Shown: positions 19,211 to 31,500 of the stretch, piece after piece
Layout of the letters: each line of letters opens with the position of its first letter
How positions within the stretch are numbered: the stretch's first letter is position 1
Source of the DNA: Petrimonas mucosa
GTDB taxonomy: Bacteria; Bacteroidota; Bacteroidia; Bacteroidales; Dysgonomonadaceae
Length of the DNA: 64,000 bases
Assembly: GCF_900095795.1 (NCBI RefSeq)
Contig: NZ_LT608328.1
Location: forward strand, 2,845,001 to 2,909,000
Reading direction: 5' to 3'
Program-made: the position numbers and the translations under genes
Notes under the pieces: generated by a model
Seen by the model: only the letters and a program-made list of their open reading frames with translations
What the model was told of the DNA's origin: nothing
The model's database searches: none

Positions 19211-22200
19211 ATGTATAACAAATCACTCCACCTCATTTTAGAAGACGGAACAGTATTTAAAGGAAAATCATTTGGTTACGAGGCCCCGGTTGCCGGTGAA
19301 GTTGTTTTTAGCACCGGAATGGTCGGGTACACCGAAAGTCTTTCAGACCCGTCTTATCTCGGACAGATTTTAACGCTCACTTACCCGCTGATTGGTAATT
19401 ACGGCGTACCGAAAGAGGAAACAACGCAAGGTATTTCCACTTTTTATGAATCGGAAAGAATACAGGCAAGCGGTCTTATTGTTTCCGATTTTTCTTTTGA
19501 ATACAGCCATTGGAACGCGGCAAAAAGTCTTAGCGACTGGCTGAAGGAGAACAAAGTACCGGCAGTATACGGCATCGATACCCGTGAACTTACCAAACTG
19601 GTAAGGGAGAAGGGGACAATGCTCGGCAAGCTGGTCTTTCCGGATGAGCCCGACATACCGTTTGTCAATCCCGATGACGAGAACCAGGTAGCAAAGGCCA
19701 GCTGCAAGGAGGTGATTGTATACGGCAACGGGAAACACAAGGTGGTCCTTGTTGATTGTGGCGTGAAAAACAACATCATCCGCTGTCTGCTCAAACGCGA
19801 CACTACGGTCATTCGCGTACCCTGGGATTACGATTTCAACAGCATGGAGTTCGACGGATTGTTCATCTCCAACGGTCCCGGCGATCCTGCGTACTGTACA
19901 GCAACCATAGACAACATCCGCAAGGCGATGCAGAACGGCAAGCCGATATTCGGTATCTGCATGGGGAACCAGTTGCTGTCGCTGGCAGGAGGAGCAAAGA
20001 CATATAAACTGAAATATGGTCACCGCAGCTGCAATCAGCCGGTGCAGCTTGCAGGGAGACAACGGGCCTTCGTCACCTCACAAAACCACGGCTTTGCAGT
20101 AGACAATGAGTCGTTGGGCTCGGAGTGGGAGCCTCTCTTTGTAAACATGAACGACGGCACGAACGAAGGTATCCGGCATAAGAGCAAGCCTTGGTTTTCA
20201 TGCCAGTTTCACCCCGAAGCATCGGCAGGGCCAACCGATACCGAGTTTCTATTCGATGTCTTCATCCGGACACTTGAGGAGGAAAACGTTTCGATCCCGA
20301 AACTGATCGAAGATGAACTCGATGCTAAATTGGTCGCCAAGCAGATCTATCAGGGGGTAGAAAAAGGGGAGGTTAAAAAAGTACTTCTGCTGGGTTCGGG
20401 AGCCCTCAAGATAGGTGAGGCCGGTGAATTTGACTACTCCGGCTCGCAGGCCCTGAAGGCACTTAAGGAGGAGGGTATCGAGACCGTGCTGGTCAATCCG
20501 AACATCGCGACCGTTCAGACATCGGAAGGTATTGCCGACAAGGTCTACTTTCTGCCGGTAACACCTGAATTTGTAGAGCGAGTGATTGCAAAAGAGCGTC
20601 CCGACAGCATTTTCCTCTCGTTTGGTGGACAGACGGCACTCAACTGCGGTGTGGCACTCTACAGAAAGAAGATACTCGAAAAATACAACGTCCGCGTGCT
20701 TGGCACGCCGGTCCAGGCCATTATCGATACGGAAGACCGGGAAATCTTCAACCGGAAGCTTTCTGAAATCGGGGTGAAATATATCAGCAGTGAAGCGGTC
20801 ACCACACTGGATGATGCCATAAAGGCTGCCGACAACCTCGGATATCCGGTGATCGTACGTGCCGCTTATGCATTGGGAGGCTTGGGCAGCGGATTCTGTG
20901 ACAATGAGGAGGAGCTCAGATCACTCGTTACGAAAGCCTTCAACTACTCCCCGCAAGTATTGGTGGAAAAATCGCTGAAGGGCTGGAAAGAGATTGAATA
21001 TGAGGTGGTGCGCGACCGGTACGACAACTGTATCACGGTCTGCAACATGGAGAACTTTGATCCGCTGGGCATACATACAGGTGAGAGTATCGTAGTAGCC
21101 CCCTCGCAGACGCTGTCCAACAGCGAATATTACAAACTGCGCGAACTTGCGATCCGCATCATTCGCCACATCGGTATTGTGGGCGAATGCAATGTCCAAT
21201 ATGCACTGGATCCGGTTTCGGAGGATTACCGGGTAATTGAAGTGAATGCACGCCTGAGCCGCTCTTCGGCACTGGCTTCAAAGGCAACCGGATACCCGCT
21301 CGCCTTCGTCGCCGCAAAACTGGGTCTAGGTTACGGACTTCCCGAACTGAAGAACTCTGTGACCAAAGAGACCACCGCATTCTTTGAACCTGCCCTCGAT
21401 TATATCGTCTGCAAAATTCCGCGCTGGGACCTTGCAAAGTTCCATGGCGTAAGCCGTGAAATCGGCTCCTCGATGAAATCGGTCGGCGAAATCATGGCGA
21501 TCGGCAGAAGTTTCGAAGAGGCATTCCAGAAGGGACTGCGGATGATTCAACAGGGGATGCACGGTTTCACCGGAAACAAACAACTGGTCACCGACGAACT
21601 GGACAAGAACCTGAATGTGCCCACCGACAAACGGGTCTTCTTCCTTTCACAGGCATTTGAGCAGGGATACACGGTGGAGAAGATCTACGGGCTGACAAAA
21701 ATCGACCGCTGGTTCCTCTATAAATTGAAGAATATTGTAGACATTGCCCACTCCATCGAGCAATTTGGAAACAAGGAGGAGGTTCCAACCGAACTGTTTA
21801 TCCGGGCAAAGAAAAGCGGCTTTTCAGATTACCAGATAGAAAAGCTGATATATAAGAAACCGATGCCCAAGGATACCATTCGCGACGAACGTGTCAAACG
21901 GGGAATCCTGCCGGTAGTGAAACAGATCGATACCCTGGCGGCCGAATATCCGGCCCAGACCAACTACCTCTATCTGACCTACAACGGAATCGCCAATGAT
22001 GTCAAATATCTGGGCGACCGTCGCTCGGTGATCGTACTGGGCTCGGGAGCATACCGCATCGGTTCGTCGGTCGAGTTCGACTGGTGCTCAGTTAACGCCC
22101 TCAACACCATCCGGGAAAGGGGGTTACGCTCGGTAATGATCAACTATAATCCCGAGACGGTCTCAACCGATTACGATATGTGCGACCGGCTCTACTTTGA

Positions 22201-23566
22201 CGAGTTGAGCTACGAACGGGTGAGAGATATCATTGAGCTCGAAAATCCGAAGGGCGTGATCGTCTCCACGGGTGGTCAGATACCCAACAACCTTGCAGTA
22301 CGGCTGGATCAATCGGGAGTAAAGATACTGGGCACTCAGGCAGTAGACATTGATAATGCCGAAGATCGCCACAAGTTCTCGTCCATGCTCGACCGTCTGG
22401 GAATAGATCAACCACGCTGGAAAGAGTTGACGACACTCGAAGATATCCATCAATTTGTAAAGGAGGTGGGCTTCCCGCTGCTGGTACGTCCCTCCTATGT
22501 CCTCTCTGGGGCAGCAATGAACGTCTGCTCCAATACAAGCGAACTGGAGCGCTTCCTGACATTGGCCACGGAAGTCTCCAAAGAGTACCCGGTGGTTGTT
22601 TCTGAATTCATCGAGGGAGCAAAAGAGATTGAGATCGATGCCGTGGCACAAAAAGGGGAGCTGGTGGTCTATGCGATCTCGGAACATGTGGAATTTGCCG
22701 GCGTCCATTCGGGCGATGCTACCATCCAGTTCCCGCCGCAGAAGATCTACACGCAGACCGTCCGCAGGATCAAGCAGATCGCACGTCAGATCGCACGCGA
22801 ACTGCACATCTCCGGACCCTTCAATATCCAGTTCCTGGCAAAGGACAACGATATCAAGGTGATCGAGTGCAACCTCAGGGCTTCGCGCTCATTTCCGTTT
22901 GTCTCCAAAGTACTCAAGATCAATTTTATTGAACTGGCTACCCGTGTCATGCTGGAAGAAGAGGTCCAACGGCCCGAAAAATCGGCATTCGACTTGGACT
23001 ATGTGGGAATCAAAGCATCTCAATTCTCGTTCACCCGTCTGCAGAAAGCCGACCCTGTATTGGGAGTTGACATGGCCTCTACCGGTGAGGTGGGCTGTAT
23101 CGGAACCCATTTCGACGACGCACTGCTTACCGCCATGCTTTCGGTGGGATACCGGATACCGGAAAAGAATATCGTCGTATCATCAGGAAGCACCAAATCG
23201 AAAGTGGCGCTGCTGGATGCCTGCCGGCTGCTGGCAGACAACGGTTACAACCTCTTTGCCACCAGCGGCACACAGAAGTTTCTTGAAGAGAACGGCGTTA
23301 GGTGCAGCTATGTCGCATGGCCCGACGAAGAGGGGGCACCGAAAGTAACTGAGATGATTGCAGGAAAGGAGGTAGATCTGGTTATCAATATACCCAAAAA
23401 CCTGACCGAAAGGGAATTAACAAACGGCTACAAAATCCGTCGGGGAGCTATCGATTTCAATATTCCGCTCATCACCAACGCACGGCTGGCCAGTGCCTTT
23501 ATCAAGGCATTCTGCAATATGAAAGCAGAAGATATCGAGATCAAGCACTGGGGAGAATATAAGTAA
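19211..23566 (+). CDS. carAB: Single-chain glutamine-dependent carbamoyl-phosphate synthase (CarA-CarB fusion, CAD-like)
   Basis: Makes carbamoyl phosphate from glutamine, bicarbonate and 2 ATP for pyrimidines and arginine. 1451 residues. Residues 1 to about 375 are CarA: the class I glutaminase triad is Cys250 (FGICMGNQ), His334 and Glu336 (FHPEAS). CarB starts near 388: first ATP-grasp half (LLGSGALKIGEAGEFDYSGS), second half (VIVLGSGAYRIGSSVEFDWC; PETVSTDYDMCDRLYFDEL), and a C-terminal MGS-like allosteric domain from about 1315. The two subunits are one polypeptide with a short linker. The CarB sequence looks closer to the CPSase of animal CAD than to E. coli CarB (ALGGLGSGF, KGWKEIEYEVVRD, PAQTNYLYLTY). 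The upstream in-frame ATG at 19049 adds 54 unrelated residues and lies before the promoter, so MYNKSLHLILEDGTVFKGKS at 19211 is chosen. Confidence 0.95.
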   Translation: MYNKSLHLILEDGTVFKGKSFGYEAPVAGEVVFSTGMVGYTESLSDPSYLGQILTLTYPLIGNYGVPKEETTQGISTFYESERIQASGLIVSDFSFEYSHWNAAKSLSDWLKENKVPAVYGIDTRELTKLVREKGTMLGKLVFPDEPDIPFVNPDDENQVAKASCKEVIVYGNGKHKVVLVDCGVKNNIIRCLLKRDTTVIRVPWDYDFNSMEFDGLFISNGPGDPAYCTATIDNIRKAMQNGKPIFGICMGNQLLSLAGGAKTYKLKYGHRSCNQPVQLAGRQRAFVTSQNHGFAVDNESLGSEWEPLFVNMNDGTNEGIRHKSKPWFSCQFHPEASAGPTDTEFLFDVFIRTLEEENVSIPKLIEDELDAKLVAKQIYQGVEKGEVKKVLLLGSGALKIGEAGEFDYSGSQALKALKEEGIETVLVNPNIATVQTSEGIADKVYFLPVTPEFVERVIAKERPDSIFLSFGGQTALNCGVALYRKKILEKYNVRVLGTPVQAIIDTEDREIFNRKLSEIGVKYISSEAVTTLDDAIKAADNLGYPVIVRAAYALGGLGSGFCDNEEELRSLVTKAFNYSPQVLVEKSLKGWKEIEYEVVRDRYDNCITVCNMENFDPLGIHTGESIVVAPSQTLSNSEYYKLRELAIRIIRHIGIVGECNVQYALDPVSEDYRVIEVNARLSRSSALASKATGYPLAFVAAKLGLGYGLPELKNSVTKETTAFFEPALDYIVCKIPRWDLAKFHGVSREIGSSMKSVGEIMAIGRSFEEAFQKGLRMIQQGMHGFTGNKQLVTDELDKNLNVPTDKRVFFLSQAFEQGYTVEKIYGLTKIDRWFLYKLKNIVDIAHSIEQFGNKEEVPTELFIRAKKSGFSDYQIEKLIYKKPMPKDTIRDERVKRGILPVVKQIDTLAAEYPAQTNYLYLTYNGIANDVKYLGDRRSVIVLGSGAYRIGSSVEFDWCSVNALNTIRERGLRSVMINYNPETVSTDYDMCDRLYFDELSYERVRDIIELENPKGVIVSTGGQIPNNLAVRLDQSGVKILGTQAVDIDNAEDRHKFSSMLDRLGIDQPRWKELTTLEDIHQFVKEVGFPLLVRPSYVLSGAAMNVCSNTSELERFLTLATEVSKEYPVVVSEFIEGAKEIEIDAVAQKGELVVYAISEHVEFAGVHSGDATIQFPPQKIYTQTVRRIKQIARQIARELHISGPFNIQFLAKDNDIKVIECNLRASRSFPFVSKVLKINFIELATRVMLEEEVQRPEKSAFDLDYVGIKASQFSFTRLQKADPVLGVDMASTGEVGCIGTHFDDALLTAMLSVGYRIPEKNIVVSSGSTKSKVALLDACRLLADNGYNLFATSGTQKFLEENGVRCSYVAWPDEEGAPKVTEMIAGKEVDLVINIPKNLTERELTNGYKIRRGAIDFNIPLITNARLASAFIKAFCNMKAEDIEIKHWGEYK

Positions 23567-23602
23567 CGGGTGGCATGGAGACGGTTCAAATATTCACTCC
23601 TC

Positions 23603-25252
<1,650 letters not shown>

Positions 25253-25270
25253 TTATATACATTTTCCTGG

Positions 25271-25278
25271 CAAAGATA
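25271..25278 (-). promoter_or_regulatory. Possible internal promoter for pyrG (-7 element)
   Basis: TATCTTTG on the minus strand matches TAnnTTTG, in the 94-base gap between asnB and pyrG; a second match, TATTTTTG, lies at 25289-25296. No TTTG is at the ideal distance, so strength is uncertain. It would let pyrG be expressed independently of nitrogen genes. Confidence 0.4.
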
Positions 25279-25301
25279 CGCATTTCGTCAAAAATATCGG
25301 G

Positions 25302-26984
25302 TCAATCCACCGCTGAAAATGTGTAACCCATTTCATGCACCGAACCTACAGCACGTCCAGATGGATCTGCATTTTTTCTGAAAGCCTCATCCCATTCCAG
25401 CGCCACAGGAGTACTGCAGGCAACCGAAGGTACTGACGGCACACACTGGGCAGCCGAGTCGGAGGGAAACAGTTCGGAATAGATGCTGCGGTAGACGTAC
25501 TCTTCTTTTGTAAGTGGAGGATTTATCGGAAAACGGTACTTCACATTTGCCATCTGTTCATCGGTGACCGTCTCGCTTGCAATGATCTTCAGCGTATCGA
25601 TCCAGTTGTACCCCACCCCGTCCGAGAACTGCTCCTTCTGGCGCCAAGCCACCTCTCTTGGCAGGTAATCTTCAAATGCCTTACGCAGGATATACTTTTC
25701 CACCTTTCCGTTTCCTGCCATCTTATCCTTCGGGTTGAGCCGCATGGCCACATCCAGAAACTCCTTGTCGAGAAAGGGCACACGCCCCTCTACACCCCAG
25801 GCAGCCAGCGATTTATTTGCCCTCAAACAGTCATACTGATGCAGTTTGCCCAATTTCCGAACGGTCTCCTTGTGAAACTCTTCCGCATTGGGGGCCTTGT
25901 GAAAATAGAGATAACCTCCGAATACTTCATCGGCTCCTTCACCCGAAAGCACCATCTTGACTCCCATTGAACGGATATAACGGGCCAGCAGGTACATCGG
26001 AGTACTGGCACGTACGGTGGTCACGTCATAGGTTTCAATATGGTAGATCACATCCCTTAAGGCATCCAGTCCCTCCCGCACGGTAAAATGTATCTCGTGG
26101 TGAATGGAACCGATATGGTCGGCTACCCGCTTCGCGGCAGCCAGGTCAGGTGAACCCTCCAGCCCAATGGCAAACGAGTGGAGCCTGGGCCACCATGCAT
26201 CCTCCCGGTTTCCGGTCTCGATCCGTTTGGCTGCAAATTTTCTAGCTATTGCCGAGATGATTGAACTGTCCAATCCGCCCGAAAGCAAGACCCCGTACGG
26301 CACATCCGACATCAGCTGGCGCTCTACCGCATCCTCCAGCGCCTGGCGCAACTCTTCAATATCCGATCGATTCTCCTTTACATTTTCATACTCCATCCAG
26401 TCGCGCTCATACCACCTGCGCGGCTCATCGTCGAGACTGTAGTAGTAATGTCCGGGCAGAAACTCCTCAATCTTGCTGCAGTAACCCTCCAGCGCCTTCA
26501 GTTCGGAGGCTACGTAGTAGGCACCATCCTTGTCCCACCCCTGATATAGTGGAATGATCCCGATATGGTCTCGCCCGATCATGAAACGGTCGTTTTCAAT
26601 ATCGTAGAGGGCAAAAGCGAAAATTCCATTCAAATCTTCCAGGAAGTCTACACCCTTTTCCCGGTATAGGGCCAGTATCACCTCACAATCCGACTGGGTT
26701 GTGAACTCATACCTGCTCTCAAACCGCTTACGGATCTCCCTGTGATTATAGATCTCGCCGTTAACGGCCAGAACCAGTTTGCCGTCTTTGCTGTAGAGCG
26801 GTTGTCCACCCGACTTCGGGTCTACGATAGCCAATCGTTCATGTGCCAGGATGGCCTTATCCGAAACGTAGATGCCCGACCAGTCCGGACCACGGTGCCG
26901 GACCGTCTTTGACATCTTCAGGATCTGTTGCCGCAGACTCTCTGCGGGCTTCTTTATATTAAATGTACCTACAATACCACACAT
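25302..26984 (-). CDS. asnB: Asparagine synthase (glutamine-hydrolysing), AsnB type
   Basis: Converts aspartate, glutamine and ATP to asparagine. 560 residues. Class II glutaminase with the N-terminal nucleophile Cys2 (MCGIVGTFN) and RHRGPDWSG, AVNGEIYNHREIR; synthetase domain PP-loop is VLLSGGLDSSIISAIARKF near residue 235. Length and the MCGIVGTFNIK start match the E. coli AsnB family. Downstream of gltD in the same direction, 75-base gap. Confidence 0.96.
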   Translation of the reverse strand: MCGIVGTFNIKKPAESLRQQILKMSKTVRHRGPDWSGIYVSDKAILAHERLAIVDPKSGGQPLYSKDGKLVLAVNGEIYNHREIRKRFESRYEFTTQSDCEVILALYREKGVDFLEDLNGIFAFALYDIENDRFMIGRDHIGIIPLYQGWDKDGAYYVASELKALEGYCSKIEEFLPGHYYYSLDDEPRRWYERDWMEYENVKENRSDIEELRQALEDAVERQLMSDVPYGVLLSGGLDSSIISAIARKFAAKRIETGNREDAWWPRLHSFAIGLEGSPDLAAAKRVADHIGSIHHEIHFTVREGLDALRDVIYHIETYDVTTVRASTPMYLLARYIRSMGVKMVLSGEGADEVFGGYLYFHKAPNAEEFHKETVRKLGKLHQYDCLRANKSLAAWGVEGRVPFLDKEFLDVAMRLNPKDKMAGNGKVEKYILRKAFEDYLPREVAWRQKEQFSDGVGYNWIDTLKIIASETVTDEQMANVKYRFPINPPLTKEEYVYRSIYSELFPSDSAAQCVPSVPSVACSTPVALEWDEAFRKNADPSGRAVGSVHEMGYTFSAVD

Positions 26985-27059
26985 TTCGATTAAACTTTTA
27001 AGATTATGGTTTTTAAATAAGAGTTTCGGATAATTTTGCTTTTTCAGGTCAGGAGTATC

Positions 27060-28490
27060 TTAAACCGTTGCTTCTACCAACATCCGGTGAACACTTTCGG
27101 CCACCTTCCGGCCCGAAGCGATCGCTTTTACAACCAGGCTGGCACCCATCACTGCGTCGCCGGTAGCAAACACTTTTGCCACCGAACTGCGACTCTCCTT
27201 GTCTACTGCAACGTTTCCGCGGACATCATACTCCAAGCCAAGTTCGTCAAGCAATCCCTCGTGTACAGGGTGAACAAATCCCAGTGCGAGGAAGACAATA
27301 TCTGCCTTGATCACCTCGATATTGCCCGTACCCACCATGGTTAATCGTCCGTTATCTGCTTTCTGCCAGCTGATCTCCTCCACTACCGCCTCCTTTACAT
27401 TACCGTTTTCGCCCCTGAACTCAAGGGTGTTCAGCAACCAGCGGCGTTCACACCCCTCCTCATGCGAACTGGATGTCTTCAATACATTTGGATAGCTGTG
27501 GGGCCACGGCGTGGCTGGATTTTTCCCGACGGGCGGCTTGGGCATGATCTCTATCTGGGTCACCTTTACTGCGCCTTGCCGTATGGAGGTTCCTACGCAA
27601 TCTGAACCGGTATCGCCGCCTCCAATTACCAGAACATGCTTCCCTCTGGCCGAAATCCTCTCGGAATGACTCATCGGTTCACCCATGACAAGCTGATTCT
27701 GCTGCGAAAGAAAATCCATTGCAAAATAGATTCCTTTCAGGTCGCGTCCTACCGGTGTGATATCCCTCGGCTTGCCTGCACCTACCGCCAGGCAGACGGC
27801 ATCGTAGTTCCTCATCAACTCCTCTCCGGATACATCCTTCCCAATCTCGGTATTGGTTCTGAAGAGGACCCCCTCCTCCACAAGCTGATTCAACCTTCTG
27901 TCGATCACCTTCTTGTCGAGTTTGAAGTTGGGTATGCCATACCGGAGCAGGCCACCCGGACTCCTATCCTTTTCGAAAACCGTCACGGTATGTCCCTTCC
28001 TGTTGAGCTGCTGGGCAATGGCCAGTCCTGCCGGGCCGGAGCCCACGACTGCCACTCTCTTTCCTGTCCGGTGACGGGGAGGGATAGCCTTGATCATGCC
28101 TTCCAAAAAAGCGACCTCCGTAACCGATGCTTCATTTTCGCGTATGGTAACCGGCGCCTCGTGTAAAGCCAGCACACACGATTTCTCGCAGGGAGCCGGG
28201 CAGACCCTTCCCGTAAAATCGGGGAAGTTGTTGGTCTCATGCAGGATCTCCACCCCCTCTTTCCATTTTCCCTTGTAAATCATATCCTGCCATTCAGGCA
28301 TTCGGTTGCCCAGCGGGCAGGCCCAATGACAAAAAGGAATTCCGCAATCCATGCACCGGGATGCCTGCACTTTCCGTTCTTCCTGATTCAGAGTCAGTTC
28401 AACTTCCTCGAAGTCTCCGGTTCTCTCCTCGACCGGTCTGTATCCCGCCTCTTTGCGGGGAATAGTTATAAATGCTTTCGGATTACCCAT
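27060..28490 (-). CDS. gltD: Glutamate synthase (NADPH) small subunit
   Basis: Passes electrons from NADPH through FAD and iron-sulfur centres to GltB. 476 residues. N-terminal cysteine clusters CMDCGIPFCHWACPLGNRMP and CPAPCEKSC hold 4Fe-4S centres; FAD-binding VVGSGPAGLAIAQQLNRKG and NADPH-binding VIGGGDTGSDCVG follow. It lies 46 bases after gltB (49 residues more than enough for coupling is not needed here), forming the GOGAT enzyme with it. Confidence 0.97.
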   Translation of the reverse strand: MGNPKAFITIPRKEAGYRPVEERTGDFEEVELTLNQEERKVQASRCMDCGIPFCHWACPLGNRMPEWQDMIYKGKWKEGVEILHETNNFPDFTGRVCPAPCEKSCVLALHEAPVTIRENEASVTEVAFLEGMIKAIPPRHRTGKRVAVVGSGPAGLAIAQQLNRKGHTVTVFEKDRSPGGLLRYGIPNFKLDKKVIDRRLNQLVEEGVLFRTNTEIGKDVSGEELMRNYDAVCLAVGAGKPRDITPVGRDLKGIYFAMDFLSQQNQLVMGEPMSHSERISARGKHVLVIGGGDTGSDCVGTSIRQGAVKVTQIEIMPKPPVGKNPATPWPHSYPNVLKTSSSHEEGCERRWLLNTLEFRGENGNVKEAVVEEISWQKADNGRLTMVGTGNIEVIKADIVFLALGFVHPVHEGLLDELGLEYDVRGNVAVDKESRSSVAKVFATGDAVMGASLVVKAIASGRKVAESVHRMLVEATV

Positions 28491-28536
28491 CTTATCTCAA
28501 TTTGTTACAGCTCCATGCCTGGCGGCAATGAAATCA

Positions 28537-31500
28537 TCAAACTTCTGCTTTAGAGGTTACTTGTCTCTTCTTGTCTAACGCCATCAATTTCTCCTCCTGC
28601 AATACCTTCTTGTATTCAATCGGAACCACCTTGATGAACCTCTCCACATTTTCACTCCAGTTGTCCAGAATACGTTTTGCCAACGGACTCCCGGTATGGC
28701 TATAGTGCGTCGATATGAGCCTGTAAAGCTCTTTCTCGTCCTCCTTATCCTCAATAAGCGCAAGCTCTGACATCTCCATGTTGCAGAAATAGTCGAAATT
28801 TCCCTTTTCATCGAAAACATAAGCGATCCCTCCGCTCATACCTGCAGCAAAATTTCGCCCGGTTGGGCCCAGCACCACAGTCCGGCCACCGGTCATATAT
28901 TCGCAGCAATGGTCGCCTGCCCCTTCTACAACGGCTATCGCACCAGAGTTCCGCACGCAGAAACGTTCTCCGACCACTCCATTGATGTAGACCTCGCCCG
29001 ATGTGGCACCGTAAAGCAGTGTGTTTCCGCAGAGGATATTCTCTTCGGGCTTGAAGCTGCTTCCGGCTGGGGGAACAACAACGATTTTTCCGCCGGAGAG
29101 TCCCTTACCCAGATAATCGTTGGCATCACCCTCGATGCGGAAAGTGACCCCTTTGGCCAGAAATGCTCCAAAACTCTGACCTGCGGAACCTTCGAATGTC
29201 ACCTTGATGGTATCTTCCGGCAATCCCGCCTGACCGTAGCGCCTGGCTATCTCTCCGGAAAGCATGGCGCCTGTTACCCGATCGGTATTCCTGATCTTCA
29301 TTCTCATCTCTACAGGTATAAGCAGATCCAGTGCGGGTGCTGATCTGCCAATCAGTTCCCTGTCGAGGATATCGTATATCTTGTGCTCCTGTTTTGCTAC
29401 GTTGCGCAACGCATTTGTGGTGAGATTGCCTGGGAAGAAGGTGATTTTCGAAAGATCGGCTTTTTCCGTTTTCGGGAAATCTGGAAAGTGTCGCCTCTCC
29501 AACAGGTCGGACCGTCCGACAGCCTCCTCCAATGTCCTGAATCCCAGTTGTGCGAGATGCTCACGGGTCTCTTCGGCCAGAAACCTGAAGAAATTGACCA
29601 GGTATTCGTACCTCCCAACGAACCGCCTGCGAAGCTCCTCGTTTTGAGTGGCAACTCCCACTGGGCAGGTGTTGAGGTGACACTTGCGCATCATCACGCA
29701 ACCCAGCACGATCAGCGCACTGGTGGCGAATCCGAACTCCTCGGCTCCCAGCAATGCGGCAAGAATGATATCCCGTCCGGTTTTGAGCTGTCCATCGGCC
29801 TGTAACCTGACCACACCGCGCAGGTTATTCATCACAAGGGTCTGCTGTGTCTCTGCAAGACCGATCTCCAACGGCAAGCCGGCATGCTTGATGGAACTTG
29901 CAGGGCTTGCGCCTGTTCCCCCTTCGCTTCCGCTTATCAGGATCAGATCGGCCTTCGCCTTGGCCACGCCGGCCGCGATGGTCCCTACTCCACTCTCCGA
30001 GACCAGCTTGACACTCACTATCGCTTCCGGATTGATGTTCTTCAAGTCGAAAATCAGTTGAGCCAGGTCCTCGATGGAGTAGATATCGTGGTGCGGCGGC
30101 GGTGAAATCAATGAGATACCTGGAATGGAGTGTCTGGTTTTGGCAATGATCTTGTCCACCTTAAATCCGGGGAGCTGCCCTCCCTCACCTGGCTTTGCGC
30201 CCTGGGCGATCTTGATCTGGAGCTCATCGGCATTCACCAGGTATTCGGCGGTAACACCAAAACGTCCTGAAGCGACCTGTTTGATTGCTGAACGGGTACT
30301 CAAGCCATCTTCTCGCTTTTTGTACCTTTCGGGATCCTCTCCACCCTCGCCGGTATTGCTTCTTCCACCAATGATATTCATGGCAATTGCCATTGCTTCA
30401 TGCGCCTCCCGGCTGATGGAGCCGAACGACATGGCTCCGGTACAGAACCGTTTCATGATCTTTTCGACCGGTTCCACCTCCGAGATATCGATCGGGTTAC
30501 GCTTGTAGTCGAGCAGGTCTCTGATAAAGGCAGGATTGGGCTTGTCGTCCACCATTCGGCTATACTCCTTGAACAGCCCGTAATCATTGGTCTTGGTTGC
30601 AATCTGCAACCTGTAGATCGTCTCGGGATTCCAGGCATGGTACTCCCCGTCGTTGCGGTAGGCATACTGACCCAGGTTTTTCAGCCGTAACGAATCGCCG
30701 GTCTCGCGATATGCTTCAAGAAATGGATCCAGCACTTCCCTGGCAATATCGTCCAGATCGATCCCTTCAATCTTCGACGAGATACCCTTGAAATAGGCAT
30801 TCAGTACAGATGAAGAGATACCGATGGCTTCAAAAATATGCGCACCGCGATAGCTTCTCAGTGTTGAATTTCCCATTTTTGAGAGGACCTTGAGCAGTCC
30901 CTTGTTGATCGCCTTGATATAGTTTTTCTTAGCCGTATCGAAGTCGAGCTGGATGTCGCCAGTTTTCACCTTTCTTGCCAGCAGGGCAAAGGCGAGATAG
31001 GGATTTACGGCATTTGCCCCGAAACCGAACAACAGTGCAAAATGCATCACCTCCCGGGGTTCGGCACTCTCTACAACAATATCGATCTGGATCCTCTTCC
31101 TCTTCTCCACCAGGTAATGGTGTACGGCCGACACGGCCAGGAGGCAAGGAATGGGAGCATGATTCCGGTCCACTCCGCGATCGCTCAGCACAATATAATT
31201 CTTCCCTTCATCAACTGCCTTTTCTACCAGAAGGCACAATTCGTCAATAGCTTTTTTCAAGCCGTCAGTACCCTCTTCAGGGTTGAAAAGCATCGGCAGA
31301 ACAGCAGCAGAAAATCCTTTATACCGCAGATTCAGCAGAATATCAAACTGCGTGTTGGTCAAGATCGGGCTCTTCACCTTCACAATCCTCGACAGGCGTG
31401 GAATCTGATCCAACAGGTTCTGGTGGATAGCACCCACATATCCGGTCAGCGACATCACCAACTCCTCCCTGATCGGATCGATGGGGGGATTGGTAACCTG

